A stretch of DNA of 64,000 nucleotides from WHSW01 sp963759295 (GTDB lineage: Bacteria; Actinomycetota; Thermoleophilia; Solirubrobacterales; 70-9), in NCBI GenBank assembly GCA_963759295.1, contig CAVWYT010000016.1, positions 162,337-226,336 of the forward strand, written 5' to 3'. Shown here in pieces: positions 34,637-43,069 of this stretch. Each line of letters starts with the position of its first letter. The stretch's first letter is position 1. Made by a program: the position numbers and the translations under genes. The notes below the pieces were generated by a model, which ran no database searches, was not told the DNA's origin, and saw only the letters and a program-made list of their open reading frames with translations.

Positions 34637-35122
34637 ATGAGTGACGGCAAGTACCTGGCGATCTACCTCAACGACCACCTCGCGGCTGCGGTCGCAGGCG
34701 TGCAGCTCGCGCGGCGCGCGGCGCGCGCCAACCGCGACTCACCTTACGGCGAGCGGCTCGCCGAGCTCGCCGAGGAGATCAACGAGGACCGCCACTCGTT
34801 GCAGCGGTTGCTGAAGGGGCTCGAGATCGGTGGCGATCCGTTCAAGCTGCTGGCAGCCGTCGGCGCCGAGTGGGTGGGACGGCTGAAGCTGAACGGCGAG
34901 CTGCTTCGCTATTCCCCGCTGAGCCGGCTCGAGGAGCTCGAGGTGCTGCTGCTCGGCGTCGAGGGAAAGCTGGCGCTGTGGCGCGCACTGCGCGCGACGC
35001 TGGCCGACGACCCGCGTGCCGCCGGGGTCGATTTCGATCAGCTGCTCAAGCGGGCGACCTCCCAGCGCCAGAGGCTCAACCGGATGCGGATGCGCGCCGC
35101 AGCCGAGGCGCTGGCGGGCTGA
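34637..35122 (+). CDS. Helical protein, function unknown
   Basis: 161 residues, nearly all helix: SDGKYLAIYLNDHLAAAVAGVQLARRAARANRDSPYGERLAELAEEINEDRHSLQRLLKGL. The spacing of His and Glu (YLNDHLA, EEINEDRHSL) resembles ferritin-like helical bundles, though not enough to assign one. It is divergent from the peptidase and 16 nt before moaA, which may make it the first gene of the molybdenum cluster. Confidence 0.6.
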   Translation: MSDGKYLAIYLNDHLAAAVAGVQLARRAARANRDSPYGERLAELAEEINEDRHSLQRLLKGLEIGGDPFKLLAAVGAEWVGRLKLNGELLRYSPLSRLEELEVLLLGVEGKLALWRALRATLADDPRAAGVDFDQLLKRATSQRQRLNRMRMRAAAEALAG

Positions 35123-35138
35123 GGCCCGCCGAGCGCCT

Positions 35139-36140
35139 ATGCTCAAACCCGTGGAGGCGCTGCGCGACGCTCACGGACGCCAGATCACCGATCTGCGCGT
35201 CTCGGTCACCGACCGCTGCAACTTCCGCTGCCGCTATTGCATGCCGGCGGAGGGGATGCCGTGGCTCGACCGGCGCGATCTGCTCAGCTTCGAGGAGATC
35301 GAGCGGGTCGTCGGAGTGCTCGCCGGGCTCGGGGTGACCGACGTCCGGCTCACCGGAGGCGAGCCGCTCGCCCGGCGCGAGTTCCCGAAGCTGGTCGCGA
35401 TGCTGAGGGAGATCGACGGTATCCGCGACCTCTCGGTGACCACCAACGGCTACCTGCTCGAGCGCGATGCCCGGGCGCTGGTCGACGCCGGGATCGACCG
35501 CGTCAACGTCTCGATCGACGCGCTGGCCCGTGACCGCTTCCATGAGGTGACCCGGCGCGACGCGCTGCCCCAGACGCTGCGCGGCCTGGAGGCGATCGCG
35601 GCCTTCGAGCGAGTTCGTCCGATCAAGGTGAACGCGGTCGCGATGCGCGACTTCACCGAGGACGAGGTCTTCCGCTTCTGCGAGCTGGCGCGCTCGACCG
35701 ACTACCGGGTGCGGTTCATCGAGTTCATGCCGCTCGACGGCGACCGTGCCTGGACCCCCGACCAGGTGCTGACCGGTGCGGAGATCCGCGCCCTGATCGA
35801 GGCGCGCCACCCGCTCGAGCCGTTGCCGCGTGAGCCTCACGCGACGGCGCGCGTCTATCGGTTCGCGGACGGACCGGGAGAGATCGGGTTCATCAACCCC
35901 GTGTCCGAGCCCTTCTGCGCCGACTGCAACCGGATCCGGCTGACCGCCGAGGGTGAGCTGCGTACCTGCCTGTTCTCGGTCCATGAGACCGACCTTCGCG
36001 ACCCGATGCGCGCCGGCGCCACCGACGAGGAGCTGGAGGGGATCATCCGCGACGCGGTGTGGCGAAAGGAGCTCAAGCACAGGGTCAACGAGCCGGGCTT
36101 CCGCCCGCCCCCGCGGACGATGAGCGCGATCGGTGGCTGA
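35139..36140 (+). CDS. moaA: GTP 3',8-cyclase
   Basis: 333-residue radical SAM enzyme of molybdopterin synthesis, turning GTP into the 3',8-cyclo intermediate. N-terminal [4Fe-4S] motif CNFRCRYC; second cluster CADCNRIRLTAEGELRTC; the TGGEPL and SIDA segments of the SAM barrel; and the conserved terminal Gly-Gly (SAIGG). Length and motifs are complete. It converges on modC with a 3-nt gap. Confidence 0.96.
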   Translation: MLKPVEALRDAHGRQITDLRVSVTDRCNFRCRYCMPAEGMPWLDRRDLLSFEEIERVVGVLAGLGVTDVRLTGGEPLARREFPKLVAMLREIDGIRDLSVTTNGYLLERDARALVDAGIDRVNVSIDALARDRFHEVTRRDALPQTLRGLEAIAAFERVRPIKVNAVAMRDFTEDEVFRFCELARSTDYRVRFIEFMPLDGDRAWTPDQVLTGAEIRALIEARHPLEPLPREPHATARVYRFADGPGEIGFINPVSEPFCADCNRIRLTAEGELRTCLFSVHETDLRDPMRAGATDEELEGIIRDAVWRKELKHRVNEPGFRPPPRTMSAIGG

Positions 36141-36143
36141 GCT

Positions 36144-37217
36144 CTAGACCGGCGGCCGGGCGATCAGGCGCGTCGCCGTCGCCTTGAAGGTGGCGGTCAC
36201 GTTCGCGCCGGGTTCGAAGCCGAGCCGCTCCAGCGAGGCGCCGGTGACCTCGGCCGTAAATGGCTGCGGGGCCGCGAGCCCGACTCGGGCGCGGTTGCCG
36301 ATCACCGTGATCGCGGTGATCGTCGCGCGCACATGGTTGAGCGCCGAGGTCCGGGTTCCCGTCCCGGCGGGCTCGAGGGCGATCTCCCACGGGAAGGCGG
36401 CGACGGCCACCGCGCCCGACGCCGGGTCGGTGCTGGTCACGCGCCCGCCGCCGTCCAGCTCGACCACGGTCAGGCCATCGGGCCCGACGTGCGCAACCCC
36501 GACCAACACGGAGGCGCCCGCGAAATCGGCGACGAATGCGCTGCCCGGCTTGGCGCTGAGCTCGGCTGCGGTTCCGCGCTGGACGACGCGGCCGCCGTCG
36601 ACGACGGCGATCTCGTCGGCGAGCAGCGACGCCTCGGCGAAGTCGTGCGTGACCAGTAGGGTCGGAACATCCGCCCCGGCGACGGCCGCCGTCAGCTCGC
36701 GCCTCGCCGCGGATCGGGTGCTCGCGTCGAGCGCGGAGAGCGGTTCGTCGAGCAGCAGCGCCGAAGGCTCGCGCGCGAGCGCGCGCGCCAGCGCGACCCG
36801 CTGGCGCTCGCCGCCGGAGAGCTGGGCGGGGCGGGCATCGGCGAGGCCCGCGACCCCGAATCCGTCGAGCAACTCCAGCGCTCGGCGGCGGCGTGCCGCT
36901 CGGTTGGTCTCCGCCAGGCCGAAGGCCACGTTCCGCCATGCGCTCAGGTGCGGGAAGAGCGCGTAGCTCTGAAACAGGTAGCCGCAGCCCCTTGCCTCGG
37001 GCGGCTCGTCGATGCGATTCTCCGTGTCGAGCCAGACCCGGTCCGCGCACTGGACGCGGCCCCGCTCGGGCCGTAGCAGGCCCGCCACCGCCCGCAGCAG
37101 CGATGTCTTTCCGGCTCCCGATGGCCCCGCGAGCGCGAGGCAGCGGCCGGCGTCGACCTCGACCTCGATCGAGAGCTCGAGCTCGCGCAGACGGGTCTCG
37201 ACCGCCGCGGCGAGCAC
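36144..37217 (-). CDS. modC: Molybdate ABC transporter ATP-binding protein
   Basis: 357 residues. Walker A GPSGAGKTSLL, signature LSGGERQRVALARAL, Walker B ALLLDEPLSALD and the switch His in LLVTHDF. The C-terminal third carries TOBE-type repeats (VATLNHVRATITAITVIGNRARVGL; TAEVTGASLERLGFEPGANVTATFKATA) that sense molybdate. It energises uptake through ModB. GTG start at 37217 overlaps the region of the modB stop. Confidence 0.92.
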   Translation of the reverse strand: MLAAAVETRLRELELSIEVEVDAGRCLALAGPSGAGKTSLLRAVAGLLRPERGRVQCADRVWLDTENRIDEPPEARGCGYLFQSYALFPHLSAWRNVAFGLAETNRAARRRRALELLDGFGVAGLADARPAQLSGGERQRVALARALAREPSALLLDEPLSALDASTRSAARRELTAAVAGADVPTLLVTHDFAEASLLADEIAVVDGGRVVQRGTAAELSAKPGSAFVADFAGASVLVGVAHVGPDGLTVVELDGGGRVTSTDPASGAVAVAAFPWEIALEPAGTGTRTSALNHVRATITAITVIGNRARVGLAAPQPFTAEVTGASLERLGFEPGANVTATFKATATRLIARPPV

Positions 37218-37219
37218 CG

Positions 37220-38032
37220 CTACGGCTCCCCGAGCGGCCCGCCACCGAGAAGCGGCGTGCGCGCGAGTAGCTTCACCGATAGCAGCAGCGCGGCGGAGAC
37301 CGCGACCAGGACCGCCGAGAGCGCGAGCGCGGCGGGGAAGTCGCGGTTGAACTCGGCGAAGATCGCGAGCGGCACCGTCTGGGTGATGCCCTGGAACGAG
37401 CCTGCGAACATCAGCGTCGCTCCGAACTCGCCCAGCGCGCGGCCCCAGGCGAGCGCCAGCCCGGCACCGATCCCGGGGCCAGCGCAGGGGATCGCGACCG
37501 TGGCGAAGGTGCGCGCCTCGCCCGCCCCGAGCGTCCTCGCGGCTTCGAGCAGATCCGGGTCGACGGCGGCGAACGCGGCCTGGGCCTGGCGCAAGTAGAA
37601 GGGCGCGGCGACGAAGGTGAGCGCGACGATCACCCCGGCGGTCTCGAGCACGAGCTCGATTCCGGCATCGTCGAGCCAGCCGCCGAAAACCCCCTTCGGG
37701 CCGAACGCGGCGAGCAGGGCGATGCCGGCGACGGCGGGGGGGAGGACGAGCGGCAGCTCGATCAGCGTCGTCAGCAGATCGTGCCCGCGGAACCGGCGCG
37801 TCGCGAGCAGATAGGCGGCCGGGGTGCCGACGACGACGATGATCACCACAGCGGCCAGCGTCGCTCGCAGGCTGAGCCAGAGCGCGTCGCGCGCGGCCGG
37901 CTCGCCGAGGCTGTCGATCAGCTCGCTCGGCGCCGTGTCGGCAAAGATCGCGACGATCGGCAAAGTGAGGAAGACGATCACGACGCAGAGGGCTGCCGTG
38001 AGCGCGAGAGCGAATCCGGATCGGCGTCTCAC
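37220..38032 (-). CDS. modB: Molybdate ABC transporter permease
   Basis: 270 residues, about six membrane helices, with the EAA cytoplasmic loop EAARTLGAGEARTFATVAIPCAGPGIGAG that docks onto ModC. ALAWGRALGEFGATLMFAGSFQGITQTVPLAIF is the usual ModB/CysT-type ending. Its GTG overlaps the modA stop by 4 nt. Confidence 0.93.
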   Translation of the reverse strand: MRRRSGFALALTAALCVVIVFLTLPIVAIFADTAPSELIDSLGEPAARDALWLSLRATLAAVVIIVVVGTPAAYLLATRRFRGHDLLTTLIELPLVLPPAVAGIALLAAFGPKGVFGGWLDDAGIELVLETAGVIVALTFVAAPFYLRQAQAAFAAVDPDLLEAARTLGAGEARTFATVAIPCAGPGIGAGLALAWGRALGEFGATLMFAGSFQGITQTVPLAIFAEFNRDFPAALALSAVLVAVSAALLLSVKLLARTPLLGGGPLGEP

Positions 38033-38793
38033 GGCGCCGGCGGTGTGAAGCCGGCCTCGCGCAGCGCTTGGGCACCGTCGCCGTCGAGCAGGCCGTTGAT
38101 GAACCGGCGGGCGCCGTCCGGGTTCTGCGCTCCCTCGACGACCGCCGCGCCGTAGGCGACGTTCGGCTGCAGCCGATCCGGAAGCTCGATCGCCCGCAGC
38201 GAATCGCCGACCGCCGCGACGTCGGTGACGTAGACGAAGCCGGCGTCGACGGCCCCCTGGGCGAGCTTGCCGACGATGCCGGCGACGTCGGGCTCCTCGG
38301 AGCGGACGTTGAGGAGGATCGCCTCGCCGTCTGCCGCTGGAAGCCGGGAGAGAACCTCGCGGGTGTACTCGCCGACGGGCACACCGCGGTCGCCGATCGC
38401 GAGCGTCGTCCCCGGCGCCGAGAGATCGCCGAGCGAATCGATCGCCGAGTCGGCCGGAACAGCGAGCACGAGGCTGTTGGAGGCAAAGACGACCGGTTCG
38501 GAGACGAGGCCCTCCGCATGAAGCTGGTCGGGGAGGGCGGTGTTCGCGGCCGCGTACACGTCAGGCCGCACCCCTTGGCGGATCTGCGCGGCGAGATCGT
38601 CCGAGCCGGCGAACGAGACGCTTGCGTCGATGCCGGCTGCCTGCGTGTAGGCGGTGAAGGCCGGCTCGAGAGAGGCGGCCGCGGAGACGACGAGGCGCGC
38701 GCCGCCGCCCGCGCTCGAATCCTCGCCGCAGCCGGCGCCGGTGGCGACGGCGAGCGAGAGCGCCATTGCGGCGGCCGTCCGCGCCGGGCTCAA
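38029..38793 (-). CDS. modA: Molybdate-binding lipoprotein
   Basis: 254 residues with a lipoprotein signal ending AVATGAGC-G. The periplasmic-binding fold shows the ModA start LVVSAAASLEPAFTAY, the RQGVRPDVYAAAN segment and GFVYVTDVAAVGD. Captures molybdate (or tungstate) outside and hands it to ModB. The 4-nt overlap with the regulator gene upstream makes a regulator-modA-modB-modC operon. Confidence 0.92.
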   Translation of the reverse strand: MSPARTAAAMALSLAVATGAGCGEDSSAGGGARLVVSAAASLEPAFTAYTQAAGIDASVSFAGSDDLAAQIRQGVRPDVYAAANTALPDQLHAEGLVSEPVVFASNSLVLAVPADSAIDSLGDLSAPGTTLAIGDRGVPVGEYTREVLSRLPAADGEAILLNVRSEEPDVAGIVGKLAQGAVDAGFVYVTDVAAVGDSLRAIELPDRLQPNVAYGAAVVEGAQNPDGARRFINGLLDGDGAQALREAGFTPPAP

Positions 38794-39188
38794 GCCCGAC
38801 CTTCGCCGCCGCGCTCGACCATCACCGAGGTCGCCTTCACCGTCGCCGTGGCCGCGACGCCGGGAGCGAGGCCGAGCTCGTCGACCGCGTCGCGTGTGAT
38901 CGCCGCGGTCACCAGGTGCGGGCCCGCCTCGATCTCGACCAGCGCCATCACGCCGTCGACCTCAACCGAACGGACCACGCCCGCGAACCGATTTCGGGCC
39001 GAAAGGCTGTCGCCGGTGCGGTGGCGCTCCGGGTGGGAGGCCAGTCGCTCGATCTCGCTCGCCGGCACGCGGCGACGATTGCGTTCGTCGCGGACCGTGC
39101 GAAGCTTCCCGGCGCGGTCCCAGCGCCGGAGCGTGTCGACGCTGACCCCCAGCGTGTGGGCCGCTTCGCCGAGCGAGAGATCCGACAT
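38790..39188 (-). CDS. HTH-TOBE molybdate-responsive regulator
   Basis: 132 residues: an excisionase/MerR-like helix-turn-helix (LSLGEAAHTLGVSVDTLRRWDRAGKLRTVRDERNRRRVPASEIERL) joined to a single TOBE domain (NRFAGVVRSVEVDGVMALVEIEAGPHLVTAAITRDAVDELGLAPG). TOBE binds molybdate. It is translated ahead of modA, so it most likely reports molybdate to control this operon, a role E. coli gives to the unrelated ModE. Confidence 0.85.
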   Translation of the reverse strand: MSDLSLGEAAHTLGVSVDTLRRWDRAGKLRTVRDERNRRRVPASEIERLASHPERHRTGDSLSARNRFAGVVRSVEVDGVMALVEIEAGPHLVTAAITRDAVDELGLAPGVAATATVKATSVMVERGGEGRA

Positions 39189-39227
39189 CTACCCAAGCAT
39201 TGCATAGGCACAGCCAGGAGAGAACCC

Positions 39228-39461
39228 ATGAACGCACGTGAGTGGATCGACGCCTTCGCCGCCCAGCTCGGCACCGACTCGCCGAGCGCCGCGGAGGTCG
39301 AGCAGATACTCGACGTAGCCGCGGTCGCGGCGCACTCCTCCGAGCGGATCGCGGCGCCCGTGGCCTGCTGGATCGGCGGCAGCGCCGGCGCCTCGCTCGA
39401 GCGGATGAAGGCGGCCGCCGAGCGGATCGGCGGCGACCCCGGTGCCGGCGACGAGACCTGA
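39228..39461 (+). CDS. DUF6457 protein
   Basis: 77 residues, with AGGAG 7 nt before the ATG. NAREWIDAFAAQLGTDSPSAAEVEQILDVAAVAAHSSERIAAPVACWIGG matches the DUF6457 family, which I know as a small partner within actinobacterial molybdopterin loci. No enzymatic motif. Divergent from the molybdate regulator with a 39-nt gap, then 12 nt to the MOSC gene. Confidence 0.8.
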   Translation: MNAREWIDAFAAQLGTDSPSAAEVEQILDVAAVAAHSSERIAAPVACWIGGSAGASLERMKAAAERIGGDPGAGDET

Positions 39462-39473
39462 GCCCGGCCGCCG

Positions 39474-40106
39474 ATGAAGGTCGCCGAGCTCTGGCGTTAC
39501 CCGGTCAAGGGCCTGCGGGGCGAGCGCCTCGAGCGCCTCGAGATCGCGCCCGACGGCATCCCGGGAGACCGCTCCGTGCAGGTCGTCGACGCGCGCGGGA
39601 CGGTGACAGGGCGGCGCAAGCAGCGGATGATCGCGCTTCCGGCGACGCTCGGCGAGCACGGCGAGCCGCTGGTCGACGGCGCCCGCTGGGACTCCCGGGA
39701 GGCGGCGGCGTCGGTGCGCGCCGTCGCCGGCGAGAGCGCCCGCCTCGTCGCGGCGGACGGCGGCCACGAGTTCGACGCCGCGCCGATCCTCGTCGTCACG
39801 GATGGCGCTCTGGCGGCGCTCGGCTACGACCGCCGACGCTTTCGCCCCAACATCGTGGTCGAGGACGTCGACGGACTCGCGGAGCGCGCTTGGGTGCGGG
39901 GGCGCCTGCGGGTGGGGAAGGCGCGCCTGTTCGTCACCGAGCCCTGCGAGCGCTGCGTGATCACGACCATCGATCCGGACACGATCGAGGTCGACCTCGA
40001 CGTCCTGCGCCGCGCCCGGATGGAGCTCGGCGGCAACATGGGCATCTACTGCAGCGTGCTCGAGCCGGGCGCAGTCGCCGTTGGCGATCCGGTCGAGCTT
40101 CTGTGA
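39474..40106 (+). CDS. MOSC-domain protein
   Basis: 210 residues. N-terminal beta barrel KVAELWRYPVKGLRGERLERLEI, then the MOSC domain with EPCERCVITTIDPDTIEVDLDVLRRARMELGGNMGIYCSV. The Cys in EPCERC is where MOSC proteins (YcbX, mARC, Moco sulfurase C-terminus) coordinate or bind molybdopterin. Likely a molybdoenzyme reducing N-hydroxylated compounds, or a cofactor carrier. Ends 29 nt before the oxidoreductase gene. Confidence 0.85.
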   Translation: MKVAELWRYPVKGLRGERLERLEIAPDGIPGDRSVQVVDARGTVTGRRKQRMIALPATLGEHGEPLVDGARWDSREAAASVRAVAGESARLVAADGGHEFDAAPILVVTDGALAALGYDRRRFRPNIVVEDVDGLAERAWVRGRLRVGKARLFVTEPCERCVITTIDPDTIEVDLDVLRRARMELGGNMGIYCSVLEPGAVAVGDPVELL

Positions 40107-40135
40107 GAATCGCGATCGGCTGTCACAGCCATCCA

Positions 40136-42313
40136 ATGGCCGCCTCCGAGAGGGTCACCTACTGCCGGATCTGCGAGCCGCTCTGCGGCATGGTCGCGAC
40201 CGTCGACGACGGCGGGCTGGTCAAGGTCCGCCCGGATCCGGACCACCCGCTGTCCGCCGGCTTCGCGTGCCCGAAGGGGATCGCGATGACCGAGGTCCAG
40301 AACGATCCCGACCGCGTCGTTCATCCACTGCGCCGGCGTGAGGACGGCGGGTTGGAGCGGGTCGGCTGGGCGGAGGCGCTGGACGAGATCGGACGGCGGC
40401 TGGGCGCGATCGTCGAGGCGCGGGGCGGCGACGCGGTCGGCTGGTACATGGGCAACCCCGGGGCGTTCTCCTACTCGCACCCGCTCTGGGTGAAGGGCTT
40501 TCTCGACGCGCTCGGGTCGCCGCACTCCTACACCGCCTCCTCGCAGGACGTCTCGAACCGCTTCGCCGCCAGTCACTTCCTCTACGGCTCGCCGTTCCTG
40601 GTCCCGATTCCCGATCTCGCTCGGACCGACCTGCTGCTGGTGGTCGGGGCCAATCCGCTGGTCTCGCACGGCAGCGTCCTGTCGGCGCCGCGGATCAAGG
40701 ACCGGCTCCACGCGATCGTCGAGCGCGGCGGACGCGTGGTCGTCGTCGATCCGCGGCGCTCGGAAACGGCGCGCGCCTTCGAGCACATCGCGATCGACCC
40801 CGACGGTGACGCCTGGCTGCTGCTCGCGATGCTCGAAGTGATCCTCGACGAAGGTCGGGAGGACGCTGATGCGATCGCGCGCCAGTCGACCGGGATCGAC
40901 GCGCTTCGGGAGCTCGTCGCGGGCCACACGCCGGAGGCGACGGAGGCGCGCAGCGGCGTACCGGCCGAGCCGGTCCGCGCGCTCGCTCGCGACCTCGCGG
41001 CCGCCGAGCGCGCCGCGGTCTACGGGCGCACCGGTTCCTGCCTCGGGCGCAGCGGCACCTTGGTCGCGTTCCTGCTCGACGCGCTCAATGTCGTCACCGG
41101 CAACCTCGATCGCGAGGGAGGCGCGATGTTCGGCGATCCGCCTATCGACTTCTCCCGGATCGTGGACATCGTCGGGCTCGGGACCTACGGCAAGGTGCGC
41201 TCGCGGGTCGGCGGCCTGCCCGAGGTGCTCGGCTCGCTGCCGGCGTCGCTGATGGCCAAGGAGATCACCACCCCGGGCGAGGGCCAGATCCGGGCGATGT
41301 TCTTCTCGGCCGGCAACCCGGTGCTCTCGGTCCCCAACGGCGACGAGCTCGAGGCCGCGATCTCCGAGCTCGAGCTGTCGGTGGCGATCGATCTCTACGT
41401 CACCGACACCTCCCGCCATTGCGACTTCGTGCTGCCGGCGACCACCTTCTACGAGCGCGAGGACTTCCCGCTGCCGTTCCTGTCGCTGTTCTCGACTCCG
41501 TTCATCCAGATGACCGAGGCGGTGGTCGAGCCGCGCGGCGAGGCCCGGCAGGAGTGGGAGATCATCGAGGCGATCGCTGAGCGGATCGGGGTCGTGCCGT
41601 CGAGCTCCTGGCCGCTTCGCCAGCTCGGCCGGCTTAAGATCAAGCTCTCGCCGCGGCGCCTCGTCGACCTGCTGCTGAGGACGGGGCCGCAGGGCGACCT
41701 GTTCGGGCTGCGGCGCGGAGGGCTCTCGATCTCGACGCTGGAGCGAAGCCCGCACGGCATCGTGCTCGCCGAGCACCTGGCGGCGGACGTGCTCGGCAAG
41801 CAGATCCGCCATCGAGACAAGCGGGTCCGGCTCGGCGCGCCCGAGATCCGCGCCGAGGCGCGCCGGCTGGAGGCTTCGAACGGCCACGATCCAGACTTCC
41901 CGTTGCGCCTGATCGGGCTGCGAGAGCTGCGCTCGCACAACTCATGGATGCACAATTCGCCGCTGCTGATGCGCGGCGGGCGGACCCATGCCGCTCGAAT
42001 CCACCCCGATGACGGCGAGGCGCTCGGCGTCGGCAACGGCGAGCGCTGCCGGATCGCCTCCGCACACGGGTCGATCGAGATCGAGGCGCTGCTCACCGAC
42101 GAGGTCAAGCGCGGCACCGTCGCCGTCCCGCACGGCTGGGGTCACAGCGGCGGGTGGGCGGTGGCGACGGCGGCCGGGGGCGCGAACGTAAACGCGCTCG
42201 CCTCCTCGGAGCCCGACGACCTCGAGCGCCTCGCCGGGATGGCGCACCTGAACGGCATCCCGGTTCGGCTCGAGGCGGTTACGCCGGGCGCCACCCCCGC
42301 CCTCCCGCGGTGA
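40136..42313 (+). CDS. Molybdopterin-dependent oxidoreductase
   Basis: 725-residue DMSO-reductase-family enzyme. N-terminal [4Fe-4S] site YCRICEPLCGMVATV...ACPKG (CxxCxxxC...C), then the Mo-bisPGD domains (GWYMGNPGAFSYSHPLWVKGFLDALGS; LLVVGANPLVSHGS; RTGSCLGRSG) and the C-terminal cap domain (MHNSPLLMRGGRTHAARIHPDDGEALGV). No Tat signal, so cytoplasmic. Where nitrate reductases and formate dehydrogenases have the Mo-ligand Cys/Sec, this reads SSQDVSNRFAAS; Ser or Asp may ligate Mo, and the substrate is therefore unclear. ATG at 40136 fits the start of homologs. Confidence 0.88.
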   Translation: MAASERVTYCRICEPLCGMVATVDDGGLVKVRPDPDHPLSAGFACPKGIAMTEVQNDPDRVVHPLRRREDGGLERVGWAEALDEIGRRLGAIVEARGGDAVGWYMGNPGAFSYSHPLWVKGFLDALGSPHSYTASSQDVSNRFAASHFLYGSPFLVPIPDLARTDLLLVVGANPLVSHGSVLSAPRIKDRLHAIVERGGRVVVVDPRRSETARAFEHIAIDPDGDAWLLLAMLEVILDEGREDADAIARQSTGIDALRELVAGHTPEATEARSGVPAEPVRALARDLAAAERAAVYGRTGSCLGRSGTLVAFLLDALNVVTGNLDREGGAMFGDPPIDFSRIVDIVGLGTYGKVRSRVGGLPEVLGSLPASLMAKEITTPGEGQIRAMFFSAGNPVLSVPNGDELEAAISELELSVAIDLYVTDTSRHCDFVLPATTFYEREDFPLPFLSLFSTPFIQMTEAVVEPRGEARQEWEIIEAIAERIGVVPSSSWPLRQLGRLKIKLSPRRLVDLLLRTGPQGDLFGLRRGGLSISTLERSPHGIVLAEHLAADVLGKQIRHRDKRVRLGAPEIRAEARRLEASNGHDPDFPLRLIGLRELRSHNSWMHNSPLLMRGGRTHAARIHPDDGEALGVGNGERCRIASAHGSIEIEALLTDEVKRGTVAVPHGWGHSGGWAVATAAGGANVNALASSEPDDLERLAGMAHLNGIPVRLEAVTPGATPALPR

Positions 42314-42341
42314 GCGCCGACGCTCTCACGGAATACGGTGA

Positions 42342-43004
42342 CTAGGTCGGCTCTGATCGGGTCACGCGACCGCCGAGGAGCCGCCGCCCCGGCCGCAGCC
42401 CGAGCGTGAAGCGGCCGGTGTGGCTCAGCAGCCGCTCGGCGGCGGCGAGGTCCTCGCGCGAGTTGACGTTGAAGAAGATTCGCTTCGGGTCGCCGAACCG
42501 CGCCACCAGCTCCTCCTCGATCACGTAGGGCTCGAGCGCCGCGACCGCCTCGCGCATAGCGGCTCCGGCCTCGAGCGCGCCGGCGAGCCGCCCGGTTACC
42601 GACGGCGAGTAGCGACCGAGCAGCGGCTCGAGCCGGCCACCGACCTCGCACACCGCGACCTCGTGCTCGAGCCGAGCCATCCAGGCGAGGAGCTTCGCCG
42701 GCACCAGCGGCATGTCACAGGCGATCGCCACCACGCCGCGGCCGGCGCTCGCGTTGAGCGCCGCGAGCAGCCCGGTCAACGGGTGCCGGGGCTCGCTCGG
42801 CTCGCTGAGCACCCGGCAGTCGAGCTTCGGGAGCGGTGAATCGGGCTTCGCGACGACGAGCGGCTCGAGCCCCGCCGAGCCGACGGTCGCGACGACGCGT
42901 GCGACGAGCGGTCGGCTGGCGAGCTCGGCGAGGGCCTTAGGGCCGCCCATGCGGCGGCTCTCGCCCCCGGCCAGCACCGCTCCCACAGTCACCGGTCGCT
43001 TCAT
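42342..43004 (-). CDS. mobA: Molybdenum cofactor guanylyltransferase
   Basis: 220 residues from ATG 43004. GTP-binding signature GAVLAGGESRRMGGPKALAEL and the metal-binding Asp in IACDMPLVPAKLL, typical of MobA. Adds GMP to Mo-molybdopterin to make the dinucleotide form used by the oxidoreductase above. Inferred ending is slightly basic. Divergent from moeA (65 nt). Confidence 0.9.
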   Translation of the reverse strand: MKRPVTVGAVLAGGESRRMGGPKALAELASRPLVARVVATVGSAGLEPLVVAKPDSPLPKLDCRVLSEPSEPRHPLTGLLAALNASAGRGVVAIACDMPLVPAKLLAWMARLEHEVAVCEVGGRLEPLLGRYSPSVTGRLAGALEAGAAMREAVAALEPYVIEEELVARFGDPKRIFFNVNSREDLAAAERLLSHTGRFTLGLRPGRRLLGGRVTRSEPT

Positions 43005-43069
43005 CTGCGCAGTGTCGCATCGTTTGGGCCGGACTCGCCGATCGGCGCCTTGGTTGAGAATCACCGAAC

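Noticed and set aside
32897..35122. Apparent 741-residue plus-strand protein ending in the helical protein
   Set aside because: The first 580 codons are the antisense of the S15 peptidase gene; the real start is ATG 34637.
36144..38519. Apparent fusion of modC with a long N-terminal extension
   Set aside because: The extension lies antisense-free but out of frame over modB and modA, both of which have clear family motifs in their own frames.
42342..43064. Longer MobA start at 43064
   Set aside because: The added 20 residues are basic and precede the universal AVLAGG start; ATG 43004 gives the usual N-terminus.
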